A DNA stretch of 64,000 nucleotides from Bacteroidia bacterium. GTDB taxonomy: Bacteria > Bacteroidota > Bacteroidia > J057. The translations under genes were made by a program, and so were the position numbers. Under the pieces are notes generated by a model, which was not told where the DNA came from, made no database searches, and saw nothing but the letters and a program-made list of their open reading frames with translations. The stretch covers positions 186,001 to 250,000 of the forward strand of contig JAUIKF010000001.1 of assembly GCA_030430575.1 (NCBI GenBank), given 5' to 3'. Below are positions 9,007 through 17,601 of the stretch, one piece after another. Numbering within the stretch: the first letter of the stretch is position 1; every line of letters begins with the position of its first letter.

Positions 9007-10896
9007 ATGCCTACCACTACCTTAAATGCTGACCTCGGACTCTCCATCCTCAACACCACACAGGATGTGGAGAATGTTCTCTATATCGAGGACGAAACCA
9101 AGCAGGGCGATTCTCTGGAACTGACGCTGGAAAATAGCGGGTCAGGCGATATTGCCCTTTTCTCCAGCACGGCCAATGCCAGCGCGAGCACCTACACCTT
9201 TTACCTGAAATTTCAGGCAGGGGCGCTGAAAAAAGAGACCCTTTTTCAGGTAAGGGACTGGAATGCTGCGACCAGCAAATGGGAGGTGAATCCCGGCAGA
9301 TGGAGCCAATTCGCTTATATTGATCCTACGGATCATAGCCTCACGATCTATTTTGTCAGTAAAGATGCTGTGACCCTGGCCAAGAACCTTGGCCACTCCA
9401 TCATGGTCGTCCTGCGCGACGCCAGACCTGATACGGATGTCAGCATGCCTGCGGATGTGGAATTGCGAATCAGGAAGACTGATTTGAATGAAGAGTATTG
9501 CCAGACATACCTCAATATTGTCAGCCATAAGGGAGCGCGGGATATCCCTATCAGGGTAGATGTGAAGGGCGCACAGGCGGGTGCACAGCTCTTGATCAAT
9601 CAGGAATCCGATCTCATTTTGAAACTCTTCAATACCGGTCAAACCGATATTGATTTTAGCAATGCAAGGATCGAACTCACCTGGATAGCAGACACTGCTA
9701 AATCTTATGCCTTAACTACCCCGAGTGAGGCACCTGCTCAAGGAAATGTCACTATTTTTGGGAAGGGAGTCACCCAAAATGTTGAAGGGACAAATCCGAT
9801 ATATACCCTTGATCCTGAAAATCCTCCTAATTCTAGCCTGATCTTATCCCCAGGAAATCAATTGAAGATAAGCATTACCAATCTGATAACCTCCCTTCCT
9901 CCCGGCATCGCCATTTTATATATCAACTACTATGATGTAGATGGCTACTGGGATGGAATCCTGGAGGTGCCGCTGGCAAGGACACAGCTTGTACAAAGTA
10001 AGGACTTACATGTCGGCATCGGGACGAATACTCCCAAATATCAGCTCGATTTTGGAAAAACGCTTTTAGAAAATGACGAAAAACTCGCTTTGTACGGAAC
10101 ATCTGACAAACTATATGGTTTTGGGATAACTCAAAACAGGTTGAATATTTTTGCTTCTGATAAGACGAATCCCAGAATAGTCATAAAGGATGATGGTAAT
10201 GTCGGAATCGGGACGGATACTCCCAAATACCTACTAGATTTTGGAACGACTCTTTCGGATTATGATAAAAAACTTGCGTTGTACGGAACATCTGACAAAT
10301 TGTATGGTTTTGGTATAACTCAAAATAGGTTAAATATTTTTGCAAATGATCAGATAACTCCCAAAATGGTCATAAAGGGTGAAGATGGCAAGGTGGGCAT
10401 CGGGACGACAAGCCCCGATGCAGCTCTTTCCGTCATAGGCACTGTAAGAGGAGCATTTGAGGATACTGAAACCAATTATGTAGAAATGGGGCATGGTGGA
10501 AGCAATGGTTATATCAATAGGGTAGGCACGGGAAGATTAGATTTCCGGATAGGAGGTTCCAATAAAATATCTATTGATAGTAATGGCAATGTCGGCATCG
10601 GCGCGCCACTACCATATTGCAAACTAGATGTAGATGGAGATATTAAATGCAGTGGAAGTATAACTATCGGACAAACAACATTGACTGAAGCTCAATTAGA
10701 AACATTGGTAAAACTCTGTCAGGGTACCTTAGCAATAAAATTATACACCCCTAATTATGAGGGACGATACATTTATATTTCTGGTGCTACACGAAGTTCG
10801 GCAGACGACAATCATTATATCCTTGCATCAAAGGATGATCAAGAAAATTATGACGGTGTAAATAATAGAACAGTTTTTACCATTGAACCTCAATAG
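9007..10896 (+). CDS. Tail-fibre-like protein with repeated VGIGT modules
   Basis: A 629-residue protein without a signal peptide. Residues 1-330 form an all-beta N-terminal part with several Ig-like stretches. From residue 336 there are four modules, each beginning V-G-I-G (336, 399, about 463, about 529). The first two are near-copies of 63 residues (see the repeat entry). Such VGIGTxxPxxxLxV modules are typical of trimeric phage tail fibres and of Bacteroidota surface fibres, where they form beta-prisms (family knowledge). The last 100 residues, after a helical LTEAQLETLVKL segment, would be the distal tip domain. No peptidase S74 intramolecular chaperone motif is apparent. Its place among structural-looking neighbours suggests a fibre or receptor-binding component. 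Confidence 0.72.
   Translation: MPTTTLNADLGLSILNTTQDVENVLYIEDETKQGDSLELTLENSGSGDIALFSSTANASASTYTFYLKFQAGALKKETLFQVRDWNAATSKWEVNPGRWSQFAYIDPTDHSLTIYFVSKDAVTLAKNLGHSIMVVLRDARPDTDVSMPADVELRIRKTDLNEEYCQTYLNIVSHKGARDIPIRVDVKGAQAGAQLLINQESDLILKLFNTGQTDIDFSNARIELTWIADTAKSYALTTPSEAPAQGNVTIFGKGVTQNVEGTNPIYTLDPENPPNSSLILSPGNQLKISITNLITSLPPGIAILYINYYDVDGYWDGILEVPLARTQLVQSKDLHVGIGTNTPKYQLDFGKTLLENDEKLALYGTSDKLYGFGITQNRLNIFASDKTNPRIVIKDDGNVGIGTDTPKYLLDFGTTLSDYDKKLALYGTSDKLYGFGITQNRLNIFANDQITPKMVIKGEDGKVGIGTTSPDAALSVIGTVRGAFEDTETNYVEMGHGGSNGYINRVGTGRLDFRIGGSNKISIDSNGNVGIGAPLPYCKLDVDGDIKCSGSITIGQTTLTEAQLETLVKLCQGTLAIKLYTPNYEGRYIYISGATRSSADDNHYILASKDDQENYDGVNNRTVFTIEPQ
10012..10392 (+). repeat. Tandem coding repeat of about 190 bp
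   Basis: Bases 10012-10200 and 10201-10392 encode near-identical modules of 63-64 residues. Both contain KLALYGTSDKLYGFGITQNR and start GIGTxTPKYxLDFG. Most of the DNA is conserved, implying a recent internal duplication. A third and fourth, more divergent, VGIG module follow. Confidence 0.8.
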
Positions 10897-11010
10897 GTAG
10901 AGTAATGAGTTGGAACCTGATCCATTAAGAAAAGGTAGCGAAGTTGTCGGCAGGAAGAGAAATAAACACCTGAATACTTAATCACTCTATTCACTTTTAC
11001 CCTCAATCAT

Positions 11011-11502
11011 ATGAAATCAATCTTTCAATTTCTCAAAACATGGTTTCAGAAAGCCGCCCGCTGGCTGAAAAAGGTGATTCCTTTTTGGCGTGACACCAAG
11101 GAGGTGGTAGAGGAGGACAAGCAGGATAAGGTCAGGCCCATTCAAAAATATTTATTTGGAACCATCACCACAGAACTGAAGGAGAATAAAGAACAGGCAC
11201 TCAGTAATCCATATCCCTATAAGATGACGTCCAATGACTGGCAGGGAGAAAAGGAGGAGATACGGGAAGGAATGTTGTACACCCTGGACCTGTACCCGTC
11301 CTACTGGGCGACCCTGCCAGACACAGGCAATAGCCTGACGGAGCTGTATTGGAACGATACCCCAGAAGCCACCAAATTCACTATCGAATTCACTGAAAGT
11401 CCCCTCTTTGACCAGTTTCCTGGGGCGATCACTGACTATACCGCCTGGCTGGAGACGGTGACGGATCAGGAGGTGATGATGGAGGAGAAAAGTGGAGGTT
11501 AA
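11011..11502 (+). CDS. Unknown 163-aa protein with basic amphipathic N-terminus
   Basis: I do not recognise a family. The first 27 residues (MKSIFQFLKTWFQKAARW, then LKKVIPFW) form a strongly amphipathic, positively charged, tryptophan-rich helix. It is not a cleavable signal peptide, because there is no hydrophobic core or cleavage motif. The next 20 residues are highly charged (EVVEEDKQDK). The rest is a small alpha/beta domain with conserved-looking aromatics (LDLYPSYWATLPDTG, ELYWNDTPEATKF). The helix could bind membranes or a hydrophobic groove in a partner. The gene lies 114 bases after the fibre-like gene and 214 bases before the 160-aa gene, in the same orientation. Confidence 0.65.
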   Translation: MKSIFQFLKTWFQKAARWLKKVIPFWRDTKEVVEEDKQDKVRPIQKYLFGTITTELKENKEQALSNPYPYKMTSNDWQGEKEEIREGMLYTLDLYPSYWATLPDTGNSLTELYWNDTPEATKFTIEFTESPLFDQFPGAITDYTAWLETVTDQEVMMEEKSGG

Positions 11503-11529
11503 TGCACTCAGTATTCTCATCTTTTACAC

Positions 11530-11635
11530 ACAGCGTTTTAGCTGTCATCCTGAGCGAAGTAGCGTAGCGAAGGATCTAACTATCTCGTCATCAGTAATTT
11601 GTAAGATGTTTCGCAAGCTCAACATGACATCTGAA
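11530..11635. repeat. Dispersed intergenic repeat of the TGTCATCCTGAGCGAAG kind
   Basis: Bases around 11542 carry GTCATCCTGAGCGAAG, followed by AGCGTAGCGAAGGATCT and, further on, AAGCTCAACATGACA. These are the half-palindromes of a family found between genes in many Bacteroidota genomes. The leading words (CAGCGTTTTAGCTGTCAT) are echoed near 38203 (ACAGCGTAGCTGTCATT). It separates the 163-aa and 160-aa genes. Confidence 0.55.
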
Positions 11636-11716
11636 ACGATTCAAAAAACTAAAATAATTTAGTCTAACATATCAACTTTAAAACAAACATTTTTTTCACC
11701 CTAAATAATCACGATT

Positions 11717-12199
11717 ATGTCTTATTCAGTATCCGCAGACATCACTATTTTTGGCCAAGCAGTTAACATCACGCCAAATCCCGAATTCCCTACTCGAATA
11801 GAGAGTAGGGATGGGTTTAAGGTAAAGGGGAGCGACATCAATACCCTTAAGCAAAATTTCCCAATAAGCTTACCAGATGGTCTAAGCGTTCCTTCAGACA
11901 GCGAACTTGATTTAAGTGACATTGTACTTGATACAAAGACGGAGGAGTTTCAAGTTGGGATTGGGATGACACCAGGAAGTACTTTTTTTCTCAACCAATT
12001 TCCTTCTGTTTTTACCTTAGAGAAGGTAAACCTCTTTTTATCCTATGGTACACCTCCAGACTGGGCTGCAAGCGCTACCTATGCAGCAGGGGATACGGTT
12101 ACAGATACTACAGACAGCAATATATATGAAAATATAACCGGCACTAATGGTTCAAGTGCTCCATCTGCTGACACGGCAAACTGGAAAAAAGTCGGATAA
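11717..12199 (+). CDS. 160-aa mini-paralogue of the DUF6603 protein N-terminus with CBM5/12-like tail
   Basis: The N-terminus (MSYSVSADITIFGQAV) parallels that of the next gene (MSYKITADITLLDKPA), and both continue through an acidic ...IVLDxx segment, so I infer a shared N-terminal domain (about residues 1-105). The last 48 residues are different: WAASATYAAGDTVTD, then YENITGTNGSSAPS and a final NWKKVG. This follows the W-xxxxxY-xxGD-x-V...Y...N-W layout of CBM5/12-like carbohydrate-binding modules. The gene is far shorter than the 906-aa neighbour, so it is either a dedicated adaptor or a truncated copy. Only 12 bases separate its stop from the next ATG, implying translational coupling. No signal peptide is present. 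Confidence 0.68.
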   Translation: MSYSVSADITIFGQAVNITPNPEFPTRIESRDGFKVKGSDINTLKQNFPISLPDGLSVPSDSELDLSDIVLDTKTEEFQVGIGMTPGSTFFLNQFPSVFTLEKVNLFLSYGTPPDWAASATYAAGDTVTDTTDSNIYENITGTNGSSAPSADTANWKKVG

Positions 12200-12211
12200 G
12201 GGGAAACCATC

Positions 12212-14932
12212 ATGTCCTACAAAATAACGGCAGACATCACCCTTCTGGATAAACCTGCTTCCCTGTCACTGGAAGTTGGTATGGACTCCGCTAATCCTAA
12301 TATGGGTGAGGGCTCCCTCACCTTCCTGGATGGGCCACTGGATCTGAATGATACGCTGGACAGGATGCTGAGCGATTTAGGGATGAATTCCAGCCCATTT
12401 GGGGACCTGCCCACCATCGTCCTGGACGAGTTTGACCTGATCAGTTTTGACAATGGAGCTGATGGGAGCGGAATGATCCTCGAAGCTCATATTGAAGTGG
12501 GAGGAATGGCGTGTGTTGCTCGTTATGGGGTCTATTCTCCGCTTGCTGGCCAAACGGACAGCCCAGAGAGCTTTTCCCTCATCCTGGAGCCGTTTGTCAT
12601 CGAAAGCATCCCCGGCATCAATCTGCAATTGAATCCCCCTTTCCAGGTAGACCTTCATGAAGTAGGCTATGTGACCAAGCCTTATAAAGATGAGAACGGA
12701 GCCGATGTGGCTGCAGGGACCTTCATCCGCGCTGCCGCAGGCGGAGCAGGCATTCCTGAAATGGAGCTGGTCTATCCGTGGATAGAAGGTGATGATGAGG
12801 TACAAAGCCGATCACTGGAACCTGTGTCCAGAAGTACTGATCCCTCTCCCACAGAACACAATACTGACGACGGTCTGGTGAGTTGGTTTGAGCTAAATAA
12901 AGTCATAGGCCCTGCCAAGTTGAAACAGGTTGGACTAAAGTGGAAAGAAGGAAAAGTCACTGCTTTAGTGAATGCCGATATCTCCTTTGGCGGTATCACT
13001 CTCGGCCTGCAAGGCTTCCAGGCAACCGTAGAGGCAAATATCCCGCCCGGCTGGCCGAGCTTTGGAATTGACGGCCTGGGGCTGTCATTTGACAGCGGAG
13101 GCATAGAAGTAGCTGGCGCCTTTCTCAAGGGCGAACCAGACCCCACCTTAGGAATCACCGATCAGTACGAAGGAGCGGTTAAGGTCAAATTCGAAGAATT
13201 GCTGCTCTACGGCATGGGTTCCTATGCCAAGGTCCACGGGCACGATTCGATCTTTGCCTACGTCTATGTAGGCTATCCGATTGGAGGGCCACCCTTCTTC
13301 TTTGTAGAAGGGTTAGCATTAGGGTTTGGGTACAACCGAGGCTTTAACCTGCCCCCCCTCGATCAGGTGGATACCTTTCCGCTGGTGGAGCAAGCCATGG
13401 CTCCTACTGCTCCTGCCAATATGGACGATCCCATGGCCATGCTGGCAGGCATGGACTATGCGATTCCGCCCCAGGAAGGGGCCATGCTCCTGGCCGTAGG
13501 GATTAAGTTCAATACCTTTGGCGTATTGGATTCTTTTGCCTTGTTGGCCGTCTCATTTGGAGATAGGACGCGCTTTGACCTGATAGGCTTATCACAGCTC
13601 ACCTTGCCGCCAGAGGACCCGGTACCTGTGGTATATGTAGAAGTGGCCCTGGAAGCGTCATTGGAACCTGATAAAGGCGTTTTGGAGGTAAATGGCCTGC
13701 TTACTGACCATTCTTATGTTTACAGTAAGGATGCTCACCTGACTGGCGGATTTGCTTTTTATAGTTGGTTTAAGGATCAGGATAATGGCGCCAAAGCAGG
13801 CGATTTTGTCTTGAGCATGGGCGGCTATCATCCTGACTTCAGGAAGCCAGACCACTATCCAGCCGTGCCGCGCCTTGCCCTCAACTGGCGGGTGGACAGC
13901 CATCTTGACATTCAGGGAGAAGGCTATTTTGCCATGACACCGCAATACGCGATGGCGGGATTTCAGATAACCGCGACCTATGAAGACGGATCGCTGAAAG
14001 CGGTCTTTTCGGAAGGGGCAGATTTTTTGATTCAATGGAAGCCCTTTCATTATGACATCACGGCCTATATTAGCATCAGGGCGTCTGCTACAGTCAAGGT
14101 TAATCTTGTCCTTACAACCGTTCATAAAACCTTTCACCTTGATCTGGGGGCAGATATCCATATCTGGGGACCCGACTTTAGTGGCCATGCCGATATCCAT
14201 GTCAAAGTATTGGGCGTAGGCTTCAGCTTTGGGGTTGATTTTGGGGCGGGCGCAGGACCGCCGCCTCCATTGATCTGGAGCGAATTCAAAGAGGCCTTTT
14301 TGCCTGAACCGAGCAAGGTGCTGAGCATTTCGGCTAGTGAAGGATTGCTTAAGACGGTAGATGATGAATGGGTTTTTAATGCAAAAGAAATGGTGATTCA
14401 AGTGAATACGGCAGTGCCAGTGACAAAAGTTAATAGTTCTGTTACTGGCGCATCCTTTCCCGTGGGACCTATGCAATTAGCTTCTGGCGCATTCACCTCG
14501 GAGCTCACCCTGACATTAACCGATGGAGATGGTAATTCCGCCTTGGCTGATATTGAAATAGAGTCATTAGATAAAAACATGCCCAAGGCTTTGTGGGGCG
14601 ACTATAATCCTTCCCCTGACCTAAATGACAACGATTCATTGACCTTGCTAAGCGGAGGCGTTGAAATCAGGGTAAAACCTCCTGTTAATGTACCTGCTTC
14701 AAAATTGATTGATGCAGAGAAACTGGCCTTTGAACAGCCTTTTGACGCAGCTCACAATCATTGGTCCTATGGAGATTCAAATACGGATGATTTTGACTAC
14801 GATAACCAGATGTTCACGACCTATCTTCCAGACTATCAGTTGGCGGATTTTGCCCAAATGACGATGAGCGCTAGCGCCCTTCAGGAAGATCAGACCTTAT
14901 TGGCGACGCCAGTGATGGTGGATTTGGTTTAA
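12212..14932 (+). CDS. DUF6603-like large beta protein (906 aa)
   Basis: This protein is almost entirely beta-rich with no signal peptide. After an N-terminal domain shared with the preceding gene (about 1-110) comes a SWFELNK..GPAKLKQVGLKW segment (about 230-250). Next is a glycine-rich core with GGPPFFFVEGLALGFGYNR near residues 355-375 and repeated GLGLSFDSGG / GVGFSFGVDFGAGAGPPPP strands. From memory of the family, these fit DUF6603: W-xxxxGPxxxxxVGLxY, then an A-G-FGYNR motif. The DUF6603 function is not established. The C-terminal third (from about 710) looks like a separate beta domain with acidic loops. The gene is coupled to the 160-aa gene upstream. It may form a large shell, fibre or beta-solenoid, which is inference from composition. 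Confidence 0.7.
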   Translation: MSYKITADITLLDKPASLSLEVGMDSANPNMGEGSLTFLDGPLDLNDTLDRMLSDLGMNSSPFGDLPTIVLDEFDLISFDNGADGSGMILEAHIEVGGMACVARYGVYSPLAGQTDSPESFSLILEPFVIESIPGINLQLNPPFQVDLHEVGYVTKPYKDENGADVAAGTFIRAAAGGAGIPEMELVYPWIEGDDEVQSRSLEPVSRSTDPSPTEHNTDDGLVSWFELNKVIGPAKLKQVGLKWKEGKVTALVNADISFGGITLGLQGFQATVEANIPPGWPSFGIDGLGLSFDSGGIEVAGAFLKGEPDPTLGITDQYEGAVKVKFEELLLYGMGSYAKVHGHDSIFAYVYVGYPIGGPPFFFVEGLALGFGYNRGFNLPPLDQVDTFPLVEQAMAPTAPANMDDPMAMLAGMDYAIPPQEGAMLLAVGIKFNTFGVLDSFALLAVSFGDRTRFDLIGLSQLTLPPEDPVPVVYVEVALEASLEPDKGVLEVNGLLTDHSYVYSKDAHLTGGFAFYSWFKDQDNGAKAGDFVLSMGGYHPDFRKPDHYPAVPRLALNWRVDSHLDIQGEGYFAMTPQYAMAGFQITATYEDGSLKAVFSEGADFLIQWKPFHYDITAYISIRASATVKVNLVLTTVHKTFHLDLGADIHIWGPDFSGHADIHVKVLGVGFSFGVDFGAGAGPPPPLIWSEFKEAFLPEPSKVLSISASEGLLKTVDDEWVFNAKEMVIQVNTAVPVTKVNSSVTGASFPVGPMQLASGAFTSELTLTLTDGDGNSALADIEIESLDKNMPKALWGDYNPSPDLNDNDSLTLLSGGVEIRVKPPVNVPASKLIDAEKLAFEQPFDAAHNHWSYGDSNTDDFDYDNQMFTTYLPDYQLADFAQMTMSASALQEDQTLLATPVMVDLV

Positions 14933-15254
14933 TTGCCATGGAAACACCCTCCATCGCACAAGTCCGGTTCCCTCAAGGGAACCTTCTCGCAGGGCCAAAG
15001 ATCGGGCGTTTCAGCATGGGTGAAAAAGGTTTAGAGGCCTTGCGCGTGTCCCCCTTGTGCGGATGGCATGTGTGTGAAGGGCGAAGGGGGAGGCCCGTGC
15101 GAAAGGGGGATGTTTTACCGTCACAAGCCCTCAAATCCAAAAATCCTAGGCAGCAGATTCTTCGCAAAGCCCTTCGACAAGCGTTTGACTGAGCTCACGC
15201 CGAAGTCTCAGGACAAGCCTCAGAACAAGTTTTAATTTTTATTTTAATTCCACC
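14933..15254. repeat. Gene-free spacer with hairpin and dispersed palindromic repeats
   Basis: The 322 bases between two cluster genes hold a perfect hairpin GGTTCCC-TCAA-GGGAACC (14966-14983), a GC-rich stretch with CCCCCTTGTGC and GAAGGGGG words, and at about 15171-15216 the motif CTTCGACAAGCG..TGACTGAGCTCACGCCGAAGTC. The reverse complement of that motif recurs at 59737-59760 and 59854-59890. An 84-codon frame over it is explained by the repeats, so I do not call a gene. Confidence 0.65.
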
Positions 15255-17351
15255 ATGTCCATCTCCACTGACAATTTAATTCACAAAGAAGAAATCAGCC
15301 AGGTGCTCTCCTGTATGGTAAAGCGCTTTAATCCGGATGAGTTCCAGTCAGAGGACGTGGAGCAAGGCGGCGTTCGCTTTTTGGACAATCACCTTCCAGG
15401 CATCAAGGAAGGAACTTATACGTTGGGCATTTCACAAGATACCAGCCCCACAGGAAATGAAACCTATTCCCTCCCAGACCACAAATTCCACATCAACGGT
15501 CCGCGTTTTCACATCAGTCCAGATGATATCTTGTCGGTATTCCCTCCAGCGGGATCTCAAGGCGATCATGCCCATGTATTGCCGCATATCGCCTTCAAGC
15601 GGATCAGCTTGCCATGGGAGGTGGATGGGAAATTTCCGCTGGATAAATCAGCTTTATCCAATGATGACCCGTGGCTGGCGCTCCTGGTATTCAGCGATAC
15701 TGAAATCCCCGAGGTCCAAACCAAAACCCTTCATGAAATTGGTATTCCAGACGATAATTATCACGATGGAGATGAGCAGGTAAACGTGATAGAAGTAGAT
15801 TCGACCACCCTTCAAACCCTTTTCCCCAAAAAAACAGAATTGGCATTTCTCGCTCATGTAAGGCAAAAGACAGTAGAAACACCCGATGAGTTGAATGGAA
15901 ATGAACCTATGATTACAGGCGAAAAAGCGTATGTCGTGGCCAATAGGCTTCCTCAAAACGACACCACTAGCGTGGTGCATTTGGTGTCGCTCGTTGACTA
16001 TCCCAGTGCTGGTAAGGGCACTTTCATTTCCCTTTATCAATGGCAATTTTCTTGTGTCAAACGGCCAGATTTTAAGAAGCTTTTGCAGCAAGTAGATGCA
16101 CGCGCTTTTAGGTTATATGATGAAAATCAAGGCATTGATAATAAGTATTTCTTGGGGGGTTATGTACCTCTTCCTCATTTTATGCGCAAGGGCCTTCAGA
16201 CCCTTTCCTGGTATCGGAGCCCATTAGTGCCTGATCCACGATTTCCTGGCGGCCTTAACTCTGATTTTGGCCACTCTTCAGACGATTACCTTCAATTGAC
16301 GAATGAAAACAATATGCTTCACGTCTCCTATGCCACCGCCTGGCAATTGGGACGGATGCTCACGCTCCAAAATAAGGATGTGGCCCTGGCCATTCAGCGA
16401 CTTAAACGCCAGGTCGCTCAGGCTGTTAAATCCATCCAGGATGATAAAGCGGCTTATTTAGCATTTCTCCAAACCAAAACGCTCACTGAAAATCAGCAAA
16501 AGATAAAAGAATGTGTGATAGCCCTAAAGGCACAGGCAGACGCCGCGCAGGATGATGGAGACGGTTCAGGAACAACTTTTTCATGTCCCACCGAATGTGA
16601 TGACCTGGAATTTGACCTCATCGTGGCCAGATGGCTGGTTCAGCTTATCACCCTTAAGGCTGTGCCTTTTAACTACCTCGTGCCCCACGAGTCCATGCTT
16701 CCACCCAATTCTATGCGCTTTTTTGTGCTGGACGAGAATTGGCTTATAGCCTTGATAGAAGGAGCGCTTTCGATTGGAGGGCATGAGCGAATGGACCTCG
16801 AGCAATTGGGGGCCACCCAGGGTAAGGTATTCTCAGGATTTCTCCTGAGATCGGAGGTGGTCGGGGATTATCCCGACATGCATATCGCGGGCTATGATTA
16901 TGTGAAAGATGATGATCTCAAAGAAGATGGCAAACAGCCCATTATCAAAACTCAACTTTCGAGTGAAGTACTGCTCTGCATGTTTCCTTTTCAGATTCAG
17001 TCAATAGATCTTTTTCTGAAAAAAGAGGCGCTGCACATGGGGTTTGCGGTGGGAGATGATTTGGAAAAGTCTTGTCGGGATAAAGATGGGGATGTGTATA
17101 CGAGAGAAGTTAAGGAGGTAGAAGAAGCCCTGCTATTGCCGCTAACGACAGATGTAAATGGCGTCACCACCAATTCCGAAAATGCCCAAATAATTGTAGG
17201 TAAAAACGGGGTATTAAACATAAATACCTTGATCGCCACCTTTAATTCAGAGTTGGATAAACAGACAAATGCTGAAGCCATTACCCTTCCCCACCATTTT
17301 GCGCTTCAGATGATGGAAGGGGTACCAAAAGTGCGGTTTGATGTGGGGTAA
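15255..17351 (+). CDS. Uncharacterised 698-aa protein, last gene of the DUF6603-type cluster
   Basis: No signal peptide and no catalytic motif that I recognise. Near the N-terminus it reads FLDNHLPGIKEGTYTL, then GPRFHISPDDILSVFPPAGS (about residues 83-102) and VLPHIAFKRISLPWE, followed by PWLALLVFSD. I recall similar strings (FPPxGSxG...VLPHxxLxRxxLPWE...PWLALLxF) in large hypothetical proteins located with DUF6603 genes in other phyla; this is memory, not a search. A central helical, probably coiled-coil stretch (about 372-435, with RLKRQVAQAVKSIQDDKAA) is followed by an alpha/beta region. It may be a baseplate- or scaffold-like partner of the 1326-aa and 906-aa proteins. It ends 250 bases before the FtsX permease gene. 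Confidence 0.7.
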   Translation: MSISTDNLIHKEEISQVLSCMVKRFNPDEFQSEDVEQGGVRFLDNHLPGIKEGTYTLGISQDTSPTGNETYSLPDHKFHINGPRFHISPDDILSVFPPAGSQGDHAHVLPHIAFKRISLPWEVDGKFPLDKSALSNDDPWLALLVFSDTEIPEVQTKTLHEIGIPDDNYHDGDEQVNVIEVDSTTLQTLFPKKTELAFLAHVRQKTVETPDELNGNEPMITGEKAYVVANRLPQNDTTSVVHLVSLVDYPSAGKGTFISLYQWQFSCVKRPDFKKLLQQVDARAFRLYDENQGIDNKYFLGGYVPLPHFMRKGLQTLSWYRSPLVPDPRFPGGLNSDFGHSSDDYLQLTNENNMLHVSYATAWQLGRMLTLQNKDVALAIQRLKRQVAQAVKSIQDDKAAYLAFLQTKTLTENQQKIKECVIALKAQADAAQDDGDGSGTTFSCPTECDDLEFDLIVARWLVQLITLKAVPFNYLVPHESMLPPNSMRFFVLDENWLIALIEGALSIGGHERMDLEQLGATQGKVFSGFLLRSEVVGDYPDMHIAGYDYVKDDDLKEDGKQPIIKTQLSSEVLLCMFPFQIQSIDLFLKKEALHMGFAVGDDLEKSCRDKDGDVYTREVKEVEEALLLPLTTDVNGVTTNSENAQIIVGKNGVLNINTLIATFNSELDKQTNAEAITLPHHFALQMMEGVPKVRFDVG

Positions 17352-17601
17352 GAGGAATGCCAGAGACTTTCACTAATCACTTCCCAAAAGTTGCCCTTGT
17401 CTGTTGTTTTAAACCGTAAGGTATGAGTTTTCCTAGGAAATAAAAGGGTGAATTCCCCCCTTCAATGTCCCATTTTGAGACGACATATTGTGTCATGGTG
17501 ATACGCTCTGGCGGCTCGACCACTTACTAAAGAACTGATTTACACACACTTATGCATTGGTATATAGTTTGAATCAACTGATACCAAAAAATATTCTCAC
17601 C

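Noticed and set aside
9007-10896. Prophage tail module
   Set aside because: The fibre-like protein suggests it, but no sheath, tube, tape-measure, baseplate, terminase, capsid, portal or integrase gene is nearby. The neighbours instead fit a DUF6603-type cluster.
14938-15192. 84-codon open frame between the 906-aa and 698-aa genes
   Set aside because: It covers a hairpin and a dispersed repeat shared with 59.7-59.9 kb. An open frame is also present on the other strand, as expected of GC-rich palindromes.
4460-17351. Extracellular contractile injection system (eCIS)
   Set aside because: None of the core eCIS genes (sheath, tube, LysM, VgrG-like spike, AAA ATPase) can be seen. Only the fibre-like protein would fit.
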